A DNA stretch of 64,000 nucleotides from Methanocellales archaeon (GTDB lineage: Archaea > Halobacteriota > UBA148 > JAUWXC01), in NCBI GenBank assembly GCA_030610945.1, contig JAUWQV010000003.1, forward strand, positions 124,001 through 188,000. The letters are read 5' to 3'. The position numbers and the translations under genes were made by a program. Each line of letters opens with the position of its first letter. Position 1 is the stretch's first letter. The notes under the pieces were generated by a model. It made no database searches, had not been told where the DNA came from, and was given only the letters and a program-made list of their open reading frames with translations. Positions 21,064 through 31,686 of the stretch are shown piece after piece.

Positions 21064-21999
21064 TTATTTATCTCTTCTTTTTGTGGGCGTCTTTTTGTAT
21101 TGTTTAATCAAAAACTTTACTGTTTGTTTTAAATCTTGATTTTTTGAGTATTCCTGCAAAGTCGCATAATACTCTTCTCTGTCTTGTATTGAAATAGTTA
21201 TTGGAGGATATTTATTCTTAAGAAGAATGAAATTTAATAACAATCTTCCTACCCTTCCATTACCGTCTTGGAATGGATGTATGTATTCAAATTGGTTGTG
21301 GATTATTGCCGATAAAACCAGAGGCTTAAACTTGCTTTTATTTTCTTTATACCAATCAACCAAATCTTTTAATGCATCCATTAATTCATTAGCAAGAACA
21401 CCTGTATGTATGACTTCTCCTTTTGAACTTGTTATAACAACTTCCACAGTTCTAAATTCTCCTGCACAATCTTTTGAGCCTTCAAAACATAGTCTATGGA
21501 GCTTTTTTATTAATCCTAAAGACAAATCCTCTTTTGTTTTTCTGATGTATTCAACAGCTTTTGCCACGCCTTTTGTTTCCAGTTCCTCTGCATTTGTTGC
21601 TTGTTTTTTGCGAAGAATTTCAGGGACTTCGTCTTCTGCAATCGTTGAACCTTCTATCGCGTTTGTGTTATAAACAAATTCTTCTGTGAATCTTTGCCAG
21701 TCTTTCTGGTCAAGATGAATTATTTTTAGTTTCTCATCATACTTGTTAAGTGCTTCAACTTGTTTTATAGTTAAACTGAACAAAAACACTCGTGTAGTTA
21801 ATTCCTCTAAAACTTCAAGAATACTTTTTTCTGCTTTTTTCTTTGCCTTCTCCAATCCGTCCCTGCTCAAATCTTTGCCCAGATAACGCCTTATTTTTTT
21901 TACCTTGTCTTGATCCCTGTAAGAATGAACAAGATAGTATTTTACCCCATACTTCGTTTTTCTTTTTTCAACATACATATTACCACAATAGGTGCCCAC
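21064..21999 (-). CDS. Fic-domain protein (probable AMPylator)
   Basis: HPFQDGNGRVGRLLLN active site; NTNAIEGSTIAEDEV matches the class II inhibitory-helix pattern (S/T)xxxE(G/N). Confidence 0.9.
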   Translation of the reverse strand: MGTYCGNMYVEKRKTKYGVKYYLVHSYRDQDKVKKIRRYLGKDLSRDGLEKAKKKAEKSILEVLEELTTRVFLFSLTIKQVEALNKYDEKLKIIHLDQKDWQRFTEEFVYNTNAIEGSTIAEDEVPEILRKKQATNAEELETKGVAKAVEYIRKTKEDLSLGLIKKLHRLCFEGSKDCAGEFRTVEVVITSSKGEVIHTGVLANELMDALKDLVDWYKENKSKFKPLVLSAIIHNQFEYIHPFQDGNGRVGRLLLNFILLKNKYPPITISIQDREEYYATLQEYSKNQDLKQTVKFLIKQYKKTPTKRRDK

Positions 22000-22134
22000 A
22001 TTTATGAAACTTTCCTATCTTGTGGTCACCTCAGCTATTCAGAGGAGACTTATGTTCCTGAACATAATTTTGGAAGAGCATCTTTAAGAGGTCCACAGAT
22101 GGATTCTTGCAGGCACCGGGAGTTAAAGGTGACT

Positions 22135-22599
22135 TCACAACAGATGCTCCACGATATTTTCAGAAATTACGCGCTCGCAGTAAACACATCTCAACTGCAC
22201 ACCCTTCTCGCGCTTGTTGACAGTGAACTTGGATATCACTGGCTCATTTGTGTTTGATATGCAGTTCGGGTTGGCACACCTCACCAGGCCCTCGATTACG
22301 CTTGGCAGCGCTACTTTGTGCTTCTCCTTCACTTTATATTCGCGAACGATGTTAATCGTGGCAGACGGAGCAATGAGCGCAATCTTATCTACTTCATGAG
22401 GTGCCAGCTCCCTGCCCTCTACCTTGACGATGTCCTTTGTCCCCATTGCCTGGCTGGGCACGTTCGTGACCGCGCTTATCACCGCATCTGTTTGCCCAAT
22501 AATGCCAAGAATTTTAAGAACGTTAAGCGCCTGCCCAGCTGCGATGTGGTCAATAACCGTTCCGTTCTTAATTGGCCTAACACGCAGCTCCTTCTTCAT
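22135..22599 (-). CDS. pyrI: Aspartate carbamoyltransferase regulatory chain
   Basis: [25 protein letters not shown]...[14 protein letters not shown]...[19 protein letters not shown]. Confidence 0.96.
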   Translation of the reverse strand: MKKELRVRPIKNGTVIDHIAAGQALNVLKILGIIGQTDAVISAVTNVPSQAMGTKDIVKVEGRELAPHEVDKIALIAPSATINIVREYKVKEKHKVALPSVIEGLVRCANPNCISNTNEPVISKFTVNKREKGVQLRCVYCERVISENIVEHLL

Positions 22600-23513
22600 C
22601 TCGCCCCCAACACGAGGGACATGACCGCCATCCTCACGGGCACACCATAGAAGGCCTGCTGGAAATATCTTGCATGCTTCGTCGCATCCACATCTGCATC
22701 TATCTCGTTTACTCTAGGAAGAGGATGCATGATAATCATGTCATCCCTGGCATCTTTTAGCAACTCTGCCGAGATGCGGTAGGTCCCAGCAACCTTCTGA
22801 TACTCGCTCGGGTCTGGAAACCGCTCTTTTTGAATTCTGGTCATATAGAGCACATCTGCATTGGGGATTACGTCTTCCAGTTTAGTGGTCTCAGACACGT
22901 CGATGCCTCTCTTTCTCAAATCGCCCTTGATTTCGTCTGGCATCTTTAACTGCTCGGGGGATACCAAGGAGATATTAGCGCCGTATAACGATAACGCGTA
23001 AGCAAGGGAGTGAACGGTTCTGCCATACTTAAGGTCGCCAATCAGTGCGATGTCTAAATTTTCAAGATGGCTCTCTCGCTTTATCGTGTACAAATCCAGC
23101 AAGGTCTGCGTAGGATGATGGCCTGCTCCGTCACCAGCGTTTATGACCGGGATATTTGATATCTCTGCAGCCATCCTTGCCGAGCCTTCTTTGGAATGCC
23201 TGAGCACGATGGCATCCGCGTATTCGCTCACTACTCTGATCGTATCAGCGAGCGTTTCGCCTTTGGAGGCAGAGCTGGTCTCGGTAGAAATCATGTTGAC
23301 CGTCTCGCCGCCCAAGCGCTTCATCGCAGTTTCAAAAGATAGTCTGGTGCGCGTACTCGATTCGTAAAACAACAGTGCCAAAATCTTTCCAGCCAACAAA
23401 TCAGACTTTTTACCTTTGGCAAAAGACTCAAGCTCTTCGGCTTTTTTAAGAATAGCGTCAATCTCTGCCCTGGAGAAATCTCTCATCGAGATGATGTGCT
23501 TTTTAGTGAACAT
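22596..23513 (-). CDS. pyrB: Aspartate carbamoyltransferase catalytic chain
   Basis: [22 protein letters not shown]...[21 protein letters not shown]...[11 protein letters not shown]. Confidence 0.96.
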   Translation of the reverse strand: MFTKKHIISMRDFSRAEIDAILKKAEELESFAKGKKSDLLAGKILALLFYESSTRTRLSFETAMKRLGGETVNMISTETSSASKGETLADTIRVVSEYADAIVLRHSKEGSARMAAEISNIPVINAGDGAGHHPTQTLLDLYTIKRESHLENLDIALIGDLKYGRTVHSLAYALSLYGANISLVSPEQLKMPDEIKGDLRKRGIDVSETTKLEDVIPNADVLYMTRIQKERFPDPSEYQKVAGTYRISAELLKDARDDMIIMHPLPRVNEIDADVDATKHARYFQQAFYGVPVRMAVMSLVLGAR

Positions 23514-23550
23514 CGAATTGATTATAGCGGGATTTTACTTAAAATTATTG

Positions 23551-23991
23551 TCATTTGTGCATTCGTACTGCACCAAAAATAGATCTCTTAAGCGCCCCTG
23601 GTATGACCAGCACAGGGCAATCAGCACTACACATTACCTCTCCTATTACCTCCTTTTTTTCAAAGCTGTACCAAGATGGCTTTTCACCGGCACCCACCAC
23701 TACCAAGTCTGCTTTTATCCTACCAGCCACCTCTACTATGCCTTGCGCAACGTCTTCAGTGGACTCAAGGAGAGGATTTGCCTTTACTCCCGCCTTTTCA
23801 GCGGCATCGACAAAAATCTTAAGCGCTTTTTTGCCCTCTATCTCCAATTCCTCATTCGAAACCAATGAGAAACGAGGCAATAAATGCAGCACGGTCATTT
23901 TAGCATCAAAGGTTTTAACGACCTTCATTACATGGTGCACTACTGCTGAGGCGGGTTCAGGTCCTGCGGTGCATACCAATACGTGCTTCAT
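23551..23991 (-). CDS. UspA-family protein
   Basis: MKHVLVCTAGPEPASAVVHHVMKVVKTFDAKMTVLHLLP...VVVGAGEKPSWYSFEKKEVIGEVMCSADCPVLVIPG. Confidence 0.75.
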   Translation of the reverse strand: MKHVLVCTAGPEPASAVVHHVMKVVKTFDAKMTVLHLLPRFSLVSNEELEIEGKKALKIFVDAAEKAGVKANPLLESTEDVAQGIVEVAGRIKADLVVVGAGEKPSWYSFEKKEVIGEVMCSADCPVLVIPGALKRSIFGAVRMHK

Positions 23992-24266
23992 AGGGTCACC
24001 TTAAGATAGGTAACTTGTTCGAGTATTTATTTCATTCCGTTTTAGCAAGAGCAAGGCATAAAGATTATATACTAGATCAGTCCCAGTTGAATACGGGGAT
24101 GGGAGATGCGGTGTATTTGGTGTGGTATAAGATATACTGAAGAGTTTGGAGACGTTGCCGCTGGTTTTTGCGGATCTGCATGTGAGCATAGGTGGTCTCA
24201 ATCGTTCGAGCGCCACCACATAAGTGTCACATCGGATTTCTCAGATATAAGAGTCAGCGGGTGATA

Positions 24267-25016
24267 TCACAGCCTCGCTATCGTGATAAATCCCGTATGG
24301 GCCACACGCGTAGAGGGACGCGTACCTCTCTTAGTGAAGTCTAGATTTCTTTCAACGCACTCAAGAGTCTGCACTTCAGAAAATCCTTCCCTCTCGATGG
24401 CAACTCTTATATCCTCGGTCTGTTCAAAAAATGGCGAATATGTCGCCAGAAAACCGCCGGGCTTTAGTACTTTTTTTATGTGTGGTATGACCATGGCAGC
24501 ATCCTTCATATCCAACGTAATTAAATTAAAATTCTTTTTCAAGTGTGGCACCTCAGATACGATGTCGGCGTGCCTCAGTTCGACGTTTCGCAGCCCAGCA
24601 GCCTCAATATTCTTTCTGGCAATTTTAACAAATTCCCCGTTTCTTTCATAAGTGACCACTTTTTTAGCGATAGTGCCAAGGTAGATGGCGAGGATTCCCG
24701 AGCCTGTGCCAGCGTCGAGTACATTGTCTTCTGGACACAAACCGGTATATGCGAGTATAATTCCAATATCCTTCGGCATCATTGGCGCACCCGTCCTTTT
24801 ACAGTGCCTGAAAAAATCTGGCGCCCTTGGCTTTATAATGGCATATTCATAACCAAGATGCGTCATGAGTGTGCCTCCAAATGTTTTCTCGCGCAACTCA
24901 CCTAGATCGAGGATTCCGTGGTCGGTATGAAATTTTTTATCAGAAGCCTCCACGAGATACTCGCGCTTCTTGCCTTTAAGCAGAACTAGACTCTTATCAG
25001 CTACCACAACCATCAC
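24267..25016 (-). CDS. trmI: tRNA (adenine-N1)-methyltransferase
   Basis: DIGIILAYTGLCPEDNVLDAGTGSGILAIYLG...KTFGGTLMTHLGYEYAIIKPRAPDFF. Confidence 0.88.
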   Translation of the reverse strand: MMVVVADKSLVLLKGKKREYLVEASDKKFHTDHGILDLGELREKTFGGTLMTHLGYEYAIIKPRAPDFFRHCKRTGAPMMPKDIGIILAYTGLCPEDNVLDAGTGSGILAIYLGTIAKKVVTYERNGEFVKIARKNIEAAGLRNVELRHADIVSEVPHLKKNFNLITLDMKDAAMVIPHIKKVLKPGGFLATYSPFFEQTEDIRVAIEREGFSEVQTLECVERNLDFTKRGTRPSTRVAHTGFITIARL

Positions 25017-25354
25017 TTTCGCAGCTTCATTATTGCTTCTGCCAGATCGCCTTTGGCATCCTTCAGGGCTGCCCTCGCTTCATCAGCAGATACCCCTGTC
25101 TGCCCAGCCACGAGTGTTACATCTTCTTCAGGTACTTTCAACTCGCGAGGATGTGTTTCCGGTGTGCCAGTGATTTGATATGTTCTCATGCCCTGAGCAC
25201 CCATTATCGTGACCTGAGCATCGCTAAAAACTATCTCGCTGTCTGCCGTCTTGATGATAACCTCCTCAACACCGCTAAGTTCCTCGATGTTGATGCCCAT
25301 CTGTTTCATCATCTGCTGCAACCTGCGTGGATTCATGCCTCTCATAGGAATCAT
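25013..25354 (-). CDS. nac: Nascent polypeptide-associated complex protein
   Basis: MIPMRGMNPRRLQQMMKQMGINIEELSGVEEVIIKT... plus C-terminal UBA domain. Confidence 0.94.
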   Translation of the reverse strand: MIPMRGMNPRRLQQMMKQMGINIEELSGVEEVIIKTADSEIVFSDAQVTIMGAQGMRTYQITGTPETHPRELKVPEEDVTLVAGQTGVSADEARAALKDAKGDLAEAIMKLRK

Positions 25355-25431
25355 AATACTTACTCCATCTGTATAGGAGAAAGAGTGTACGCACTATTAA
25401 ACATAACCCTTTATAGAGTGGCCTGAAGATT

Positions 25432-26874
25432 ATGGAATCAGTGACTGAAATCATCACGTCAAAACAGATAAGGGTAATAGATATCAACTCAGAATACGTT
25501 GGCATCCCTCGCCTGGTGCTCATGGAAAACGCCGGCAAAGCAGTTGCAAATGCTGTGCGAGAACGCTTTGATAAAGGTAAAATCACGATTCTTGCTGGGA
25601 GAGGCAACAATGGCGGAGATGCATTCGTTGCCGCCAGACATCTGAAGGGCTTTGATGTTCAGGTGATGCTGCTCGGTAGCGCCGAGGACATAAAGACGAA
25701 AGAGGCAAAGATTAATTGGGATAGATTGAAAGATACCAAAGTGACGCTTGCGGAGGTGCGTAGCCCAAAAGACCTCGATAAGACTCGCATCATGGACTCG
25801 GACGTGATTATCGATGCGATATTCGGAACGGGCATTAGAGGAAAAATCAGAGAGCCGGAAGCGACCGCAATAGACTTGATTAATGCATCCAACGCATTCG
25901 TGATATCGATTGACGTTCCAAGCGGGATGAATCCGGACACGGGTAAAGGTGAAAAAATCGCCCATCCGGATTTGACGATTACCTTCCACAAAATGAAAAG
26001 AGGATTGATAGGAGTGCCTAATGTAAAAGTAGTAGATATTGGCATACCAGAAGAGGCGGAATTGTTGGCAGGGCCTGGAGACTTTCAGATGCTAGCGCCA
26101 AGGAACTCAGAAAGCCACAAAGGCGATAATGGGCGTATACTCGTCATAGGTGGCGGTGCATACGTCGGCGCGCCTGCACTAACAGCGTTAGCAGCGCTCA
26201 GAGCGGGCGCAGACATAGTGACAGTTGCCGCGCCGTCAAGCGTTTCAGATATCATTGCGTCATTTTCTCCAAACCTGATTATCTCATCCCTGACGTCGGA
26301 TGTCCTCGTGCCCGATGACATACCCATCATAACCGAACTGATAGCCAAGCATGACGTGGTAGTAATCGGCATGGGCCTGGGCAAGAGCGAGCCTGCAACC
26401 AGGGCGGTTAGAGCAATCGTGCCACTGTGCAAAAAGGTTGTAATCGATGCAGATGCATTGAGTGCACTTGAGTTTCCATTACAGGGGGCAATAATAACAC
26501 CTCATGCAGGGGAGTTTGAATCGCTCAGCAATATGCACCTGCCAAAAGACTTGAAGAAGCGAACTGAAACAATCAAGAAGTTCTCCAAAGATAGCGGTGC
26601 TGTAGTGCTGTTGAAGGGCAAGATAGACATAATATCTGACGGAGAGAGGGCAAAAATAAACAAAACCGGCAATCCAGGCATGACAGTTGGTGGAACAGGT
26701 GATGTGCTTGCTGGCATTGTAGGGGCGCTGTACGCAACGAATAGCGCCTTCGAGGCGGCCCTTGTAGGAGCGTTCATAAATGGCAGAGCAGGGGATTTCG
26801 CATTTAACAAATATGGATTCGGCCTGTTGGCAACAGATGTTATAGACAACATTCCGAAAGCGATGAAACCATGA
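25432..26874 (+). CDS. nnr: Bifunctional NAD(P)H-hydrate epimerase/dehydratase
   Basis: N-terminal ILAGRGNNGGDAFVAARHLKG (epimerase); C-terminal NKTGNPGMTVGGTGDVLAGIVGAL (dehydratase). Confidence 0.93.
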   Translation: MESVTEIITSKQIRVIDINSEYVGIPRLVLMENAGKAVANAVRERFDKGKITILAGRGNNGGDAFVAARHLKGFDVQVMLLGSAEDIKTKEAKINWDRLKDTKVTLAEVRSPKDLDKTRIMDSDVIIDAIFGTGIRGKIREPEATAIDLINASNAFVISIDVPSGMNPDTGKGEKIAHPDLTITFHKMKRGLIGVPNVKVVDIGIPEEAELLAGPGDFQMLAPRNSESHKGDNGRILVIGGGAYVGAPALTALAALRAGADIVTVAAPSSVSDIIASFSPNLIISSLTSDVLVPDDIPIITELIAKHDVVVIGMGLGKSEPATRAVRAIVPLCKKVVIDADALSALEFPLQGAIITPHAGEFESLSNMHLPKDLKKRTETIKKFSKDSGAVVLLKGKIDIISDGERAKINKTGNPGMTVGGTGDVLAGIVGALYATNSAFEAALVGAFINGRAGDFAFNKYGFGLLATDVIDNIPKAMKP

Positions 26875-27563
26875 AGTTTAGAATTGTGCTCGTAGAGCCG
26901 AAATATGAAGGAAATATCGGCTCGGTTGCCAGAGTGATGAAGAATTTTGGTTTTAAAGAGCTGGTACTGGTAAAACCGCCACCACTGGGTGATTTTTGCA
27001 GGGCAATGGCCTCGCATGCAGGGGATGTCCTGGATAACTGCAAGACCTTCGATTCATTTGTAGATGCGGTTAAAAATTCGAACATTATGGTTGGCACAAC
27101 TGCAATTACCGGAAAAAGTGATGATGAACACACTCGGATGCCGTTCTTTACACCCAAAGAGCTAAAGGAGAAATTGTGTGGAAAGGTAGGAGAGATATCA
27201 CTGGTTTTTGGTAGAGAAGATGTGGGGCTGAGCAACGAGGAGATTAAGAAATGCGACATGATTGTGGGTGTTCCAACGTGCATAGAATATCCAGTGATGA
27301 ACTTATCCCATGCAGTAGCCATAATTTTGTATGAGTTAAACAATGTCCCTCCGGGGAAAATCGAACTTGCCAAGCATGACGATTTAGAGCGATTGTACGA
27401 GCACTGCCAATTTATCTTAAATCAAACAGACTATCCTAAGCACAAGCGAAACAAAACACTCCTGATGCTGCGCAGAATATTCGGGAGGGCAACGCTCACA
27501 GGACGGGAGGTGCAAACCTTTAGAGGGATATTAAGGAAAATAGAGTTCCACATTAAAAGATAG
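26871..27563 (+). CDS. SpoU/TrmH-family RNA methyltransferase (TrmJ-like)
   Basis: RIVLVEPKYEGNIGSVARVMKNFGF...LVFGREDVGLSNEEIKKCD...YPVMNLSHAVAIILYEL. Confidence 0.92.
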   Translation: MKFRIVLVEPKYEGNIGSVARVMKNFGFKELVLVKPPPLGDFCRAMASHAGDVLDNCKTFDSFVDAVKNSNIMVGTTAITGKSDDEHTRMPFFTPKELKEKLCGKVGEISLVFGREDVGLSNEEIKKCDMIVGVPTCIEYPVMNLSHAVAIILYELNNVPPGKIELAKHDDLERLYEHCQFILNQTDYPKHKRNKTLLMLRRIFGRATLTGREVQTFRGILRKIEFHIKR

Positions 27564-27593
27564 ACAAATATGATAAGTATGTCACAGGGTATT

Positions 27594-27845
27594 TTAGTCA
27601 CAATAGCGCACGACGAGATAGCATAATGCCATGAAAAGTACCATCGCCATCGCCAAAAGTGTGTCGGAATTAATGATGGTTGAATAACTGACGAACACAT
27701 AGCCAAGCCCGAAGAAACAAGAAGTAGCAGAAACAAGGAGAAATAACATTAAAAGTGTAGGACTTAACTTTTTTCCACATATCACAAAAGCCATGATATT
27801 TTGTATTAGTTTTGACAATATATAGTTTACCATAAAAAACAACAA
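27594..27845 (-). CDS. Small hypothetical membrane protein
   Basis: 83 aa with two or three hydrophobic segments; no overlapping better candidate. Confidence 0.4.
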   Translation of the reverse strand: MLFFMVNYILSKLIQNIMAFVICGKKLSPTLLMLFLLVSATSCFFGLGYVFVSYSTIINSDTLLAMAMVLFMALCYLVVRYCD

Positions 27846-27894
27846 TAACCTTAACCTCGTAATCTACATATCAAATGAGGAGATATGGTAAGTC

Positions 27895-28947
27895 ATGAGC
27901 GATAAACAGAAAGATGGCATAAAATATCTAATTGATAAAAAGTGGCTAATCGCAAGTGCTATATCCGTGCTCATTCTGCTGCTACTTACCGCCTATTTCT
28001 TTTCCCCCCTGATAGACGGCTTGGTATTAGGGCTTGTCTTCGCTTATGTTGCCAGGCCCATAAAAGAGAGAGTGAGTAAAAAGCATGTATATCTGTCTTG
28101 TCTCATCGCCACGTGCTGCATCATTATACCATGCATGCTAATTCTTGGACTGGGCACGATAGAGACGATAAATCAGCTCATCTGGATAGCCCAACACCAA
28201 TCCGAGATAGTAGATTCGTTCATCGGGACACTCGCCGCGATGAATTTGCCTCCGCCGGTGTACAGCGCGATTTTGGATTTCGCGCGAAACTATGCCAGTT
28301 CGTTCATAGCAGCAATCAGCCAGATTTCGACGCTGAGGCATGCCAGAAGCTTGGCGATGATAGGCACAAATTTCCTGGTATCAATCTTTGTGTGCTTTTT
28401 CCTACTTGCAGATGGTGAGCGGTTTGCAGAAGCGGTTATAGACATCTTGCCGTCAGAAAAAAAGAAGATACTCAAGTCATACCTCCTGCATGCTGATATG
28501 ATATTATTTGGCATCTATACTGGCAATTTTTACAATGCAATCGTTGTGAGTGTAATCTCCCTATTCGTGTTTTTCTTTTTTGGCATACCGCATATTTTTG
28601 TGTTATCCTCTTTCATATTTTTGGCTGCACTGCTCCCCATAATCGGCGGTTGGATGGTGCTTATTCCTATAACAGGATTTATGTACTGGAATTTTGGGAT
28701 TCAAAGAGCGCTGGGATTTTTGCTCGCCTCCATGATTGCCATATATGCGCCGTCTGAATTCTTCCTGAAACCATATATCGTGAGCGTAATGTCCAAAACC
28801 CATCCACTTCTAATGCTGCTGGCATTTCTGGGCGGAGGACTGGTTGCTGGCATTGCTGGCTTCTTCTTGGCACCGATGGTGGTTGGCTTACTTATAGCAG
28901 CATACAGGACATTAATCGAAGAAAGAGATAATATCCCTGCATTGTAG
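27895..28947 (+). CDS. AI-2E family transporter (permease)
   Basis: 350 aa multi-TM protein with the characteristic C-terminal layout (LPIIGGWMVLIP...GGGLVAGIAGFFLAPMVVGLLIAAYRTL). Confidence 0.82.
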   Translation: MSDKQKDGIKYLIDKKWLIASAISVLILLLLTAYFFSPLIDGLVLGLVFAYVARPIKERVSKKHVYLSCLIATCCIIIPCMLILGLGTIETINQLIWIAQHQSEIVDSFIGTLAAMNLPPPVYSAILDFARNYASSFIAAISQISTLRHARSLAMIGTNFLVSIFVCFFLLADGERFAEAVIDILPSEKKKILKSYLLHADMILFGIYTGNFYNAIVVSVISLFVFFFFGIPHIFVLSSFIFLAALLPIIGGWMVLIPITGFMYWNFGIQRALGFLLASMIAIYAPSEFFLKPYIVSVMSKTHPLLMLLAFLGGGLVAGIAGFFLAPMVVGLLIAAYRTLIEERDNIPAL

Positions 28948-29040
28948 GGCGAATGTCATTGGCGCGCAACCCACATACCTGGCCGGCACAAGCGATAAAT
29001 AAAGTTAAGAACGATGCAGAGTGAAAGATAGGGTGAAATC

Positions 29041-30915
29041 ATGCAATTATTACTCATCCACTCGGATTACATCGAATATGAGGTAACAAAGGAGAGCCCT
29101 ATTGCAGAGAAGATAGATGAATCGCTCAAGAAGGGTCGGCTGGAGGATGCCATAGGAGCGTTCATCGCAGTTGAGAAGGTCGACGAAACAAATCCAAAAA
29201 AAGCGGCAGAGCAAACTGCAGATGAAATTAAAAAGGTTGCCAATCAAGTCAAGGCTAAAAATGTCATGCTCTACCCCTATGCACACCTAAGTTCCGATCT
29301 TGCGTCGCCAAAGGTTGCAGTGGAAGTGCTAAAGAGCATTGAAGAGCTTTTGAAGCCCCATCTTAGCGTTGTACGAGCGCCATTTGGATGGTACAAGGCA
29401 TTTAAGCTCAGCTGCAAAGGACATCCTTTATCAGAGTTATCCAGGAGCATCAAACCCACGGAGAAAGAGAAGGTTTCAGAAGCCCTGAAGGCAGAGAAGA
29501 TTGAATCACACTGGCGGGTATTAACGCCGGATGACGAACTTCTGGAAATAAACGAATTTGACTTTTCCAAACACGAGAAACTCAAAAAGTTCGCTGATTA
29601 CGAGATAGCGAAGAGCAGGGTTGTTGAGCGGACACCTCCGCATGTCGAGTTAATGCGCCGCTTTGAATTTGCAGACTATGAGCCCGGCTCGGACCCTGGC
29701 AACATGCGGTTCTACCCAAAAGGGAGGCTTGTGAAAAGTTTGTTAGAAGACTATGTGCTCAGGCGTACTATCGACTATGGCGCCATGGAAGTCGAAACCC
29801 CAATCATGTATGACATGGAACATCCCACGCTGCGGAAATACTTGGACAGGTTTCCAGCACGCCAGTATTCGATGGAATCTGACAAAAGACGACTGTTCCT
29901 GAGATTTTCCGCGTGCTTTGGCCAGTTTCTCATGAATCATGACATGACGATTTCGTACAGAAACCTGCCGTTAAAGATGGTCGAAATGACCAGGTATAGT
30001 TTCAGGAGGGAACAGAGAGGCGAATTGGTTGGACTGCGCCGCCTCAGAACCTTCACGATGCCGGATATGCACACTTTATGTGAAGACATGACGCAGGCTG
30101 TCGAGGAGTTTAAGAAACAATACCAGATGTGTATGGATATCTTGGCTGACATAGGACTTAGCCAAAAAGACTACGAAGTTGCCATCAGATTTACTAAGGA
30201 TTTTTATGATGCAAACAAGACGTTCATCCACAGCCTAGCCAAGATTGTAAACAAACCAGTGCTGGTCGAGATGTGGGATGAGCGTTTCTTCTACTTCGTG
30301 CTCAAATTCGAGTTCAACTTCGTCGATGCGCTGGATAAGGCAAGCGCCATGTCAACGGTGCAGATAGACGTGGAGAACGCTGAGCGGTATGATATCAAAT
30401 TTATAGATGCTAATAACAAAGAAAAAAGACCAACTATCCTGCATTGCTCGCCGAGTGGCGCCATAGAACGATGTATGTATGCGCTGCTGGAAAAGGCATG
30501 GATGGATGCCCAGCATGGAAAAATGCCAATGCTACCGCTCTGGCTATCGCCAACACAGGTCAGGATAGCCCCAGTAGCAGACAGACACTTCAAATATGCT
30601 GATGAAATTGCAACGCAACTGGAGATGCAACATATCAGGGTCGACGTCGATGACAGAGAGGGGACACTAAGCAAAAAGATCAGGGATGCGGGCATGGAGT
30701 GGATTCCATACGTAGCGGTAATTGGTGATAATGAAATGCAAAGTGGCATGCTTAAGGTTACAATCAGGGAAGAGTCCGGACCTAAAAAAGCGCAAAATGT
30801 AGATATGTCCCCAACTGAACTATCTTCCCGAATTTTGGCAAAGACCAAACATATGCCCTATAAACCGCTTCCTCTATCCAGATACCTATCCTCCAGGCCA
30901 AAATTTGTCGGATAG
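29041..30915 (+). CDS. thrS: Threonyl-tRNA synthetase, archaeal type
   Basis: Archaeal editing domain N-terminus ([20 protein letters not shown]) and class II core ([29 protein letters not shown]...). Confidence 0.95.
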   Translation: MQLLLIHSDYIEYEVTKESPIAEKIDESLKKGRLEDAIGAFIAVEKVDETNPKKAAEQTADEIKKVANQVKAKNVMLYPYAHLSSDLASPKVAVEVLKSIEELLKPHLSVVRAPFGWYKAFKLSCKGHPLSELSRSIKPTEKEKVSEALKAEKIESHWRVLTPDDELLEINEFDFSKHEKLKKFADYEIAKSRVVERTPPHVELMRRFEFADYEPGSDPGNMRFYPKGRLVKSLLEDYVLRRTIDYGAMEVETPIMYDMEHPTLRKYLDRFPARQYSMESDKRRLFLRFSACFGQFLMNHDMTISYRNLPLKMVEMTRYSFRREQRGELVGLRRLRTFTMPDMHTLCEDMTQAVEEFKKQYQMCMDILADIGLSQKDYEVAIRFTKDFYDANKTFIHSLAKIVNKPVLVEMWDERFFYFVLKFEFNFVDALDKASAMSTVQIDVENAERYDIKFIDANNKEKRPTILHCSPSGAIERCMYALLEKAWMDAQHGKMPMLPLWLSPTQVRIAPVADRHFKYADEIATQLEMQHIRVDVDDREGTLSKKIRDAGMEWIPYVAVIGDNEMQSGMLKVTIREESGPKKAQNVDMSPTELSSRILAKTKHMPYKPLPLSRYLSSRPKFVG

Positions 30916-30962
30916 AACGAAGGATTTAATATCCCACATATAATATCCTAAAGAAGAGGAAC

Positions 30963-31244
30963 ATGATAGGCCCAACCGAATTGATGATTATACTTGCTAT
31001 AGCAGCAGTTTTATTCGGCACCAACAAGCTGCCCGAAATCGCACGTCAGATGGGCAAGGCGATGGGGGAGTTCAAGAAGGCGCAGATGGAATTTGAATCA
31101 GAGATTAAATCAGCTACATCCATAACGCCCAAGCCGGTTGAATCCAAAGCGAAAAGTTCTGGCGACTTTGATATCGAAGATGAACTCAAGGATAAAGTAG
31201 TCGGACAGGTTACCTCCAAGTTGAAGTCGAAGGTTTTAAAGTGA
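30963..31244 (+). CDS. tatA: Sec-independent translocase TatA
   Basis: MIGPTELMIILAIAAVLFGTNKLPEIARQMGKAMGEFKKAQ. Confidence 0.92.
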   Translation: MIGPTELMIILAIAAVLFGTNKLPEIARQMGKAMGEFKKAQMEFESEIKSATSITPKPVESKAKSSGDFDIEDELKDKVVGQVTSKLKSKVLK

Positions 31245-31245
31245 C

Positions 31246-31626
31246 TTATCTTATCACGGTTACCGGGCAGGGGGCATAGCGAGTTACAGCCTCAGCGACA
31301 CTTCCCAACTCCATTCGTTTAATTCCTGTGATACCTCTTGACCCCATAATTATCTGGTCAATATTTCCCTTTTCTGCCTCTTCAATAATGCCCCTGGAAA
31401 TGATAGAATTAATGTATGACTTGGTGTTGCATTCAACACCAATTCCTTTTGCTATATCTCTGACTTGCGCGAGCACGTTCTCACTCTCTTCTTGCGCAAC
31501 TGGCGATGTGATGACGTGAAGGGCAGTAATGCTGGCGCCAGAATCTTTAGCAAATTGTAAGGCGTACCTAGCCGCTTTCTCTGCCTCAGATGACCCATCA
31601 ACAGCCACTAACAATTTCATCGTCAT
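31246..31626 (-). CDS. UspA-family universal stress protein
   Basis: KLLVAVDGSSEAEKAARYALQFAKDSGASITALHV...IMGSRGITGIKRMELGSVAEAVTRYAPCPVTVIR. Confidence 0.93.
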   Translation of the reverse strand: MTMKLLVAVDGSSEAEKAARYALQFAKDSGASITALHVITSPVAQEESENVLAQVRDIAKGIGVECNTKSYINSIISRGIIEEAEKGNIDQIIMGSRGITGIKRMELGSVAEAVTRYAPCPVTVIR

Positions 31627-31686
31627 TTGTATTCCTCCTATTTTAGTTTCTCAATAACGTCAATTAAAGCTTTCTAAAATGTGATA

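Noticed and set aside
23555-24004. 149-aa plus-strand ORF opposite the UspA-like gene
   Set aside because: The minus-strand UspA-like protein has family motifs; the plus-strand ORF does not
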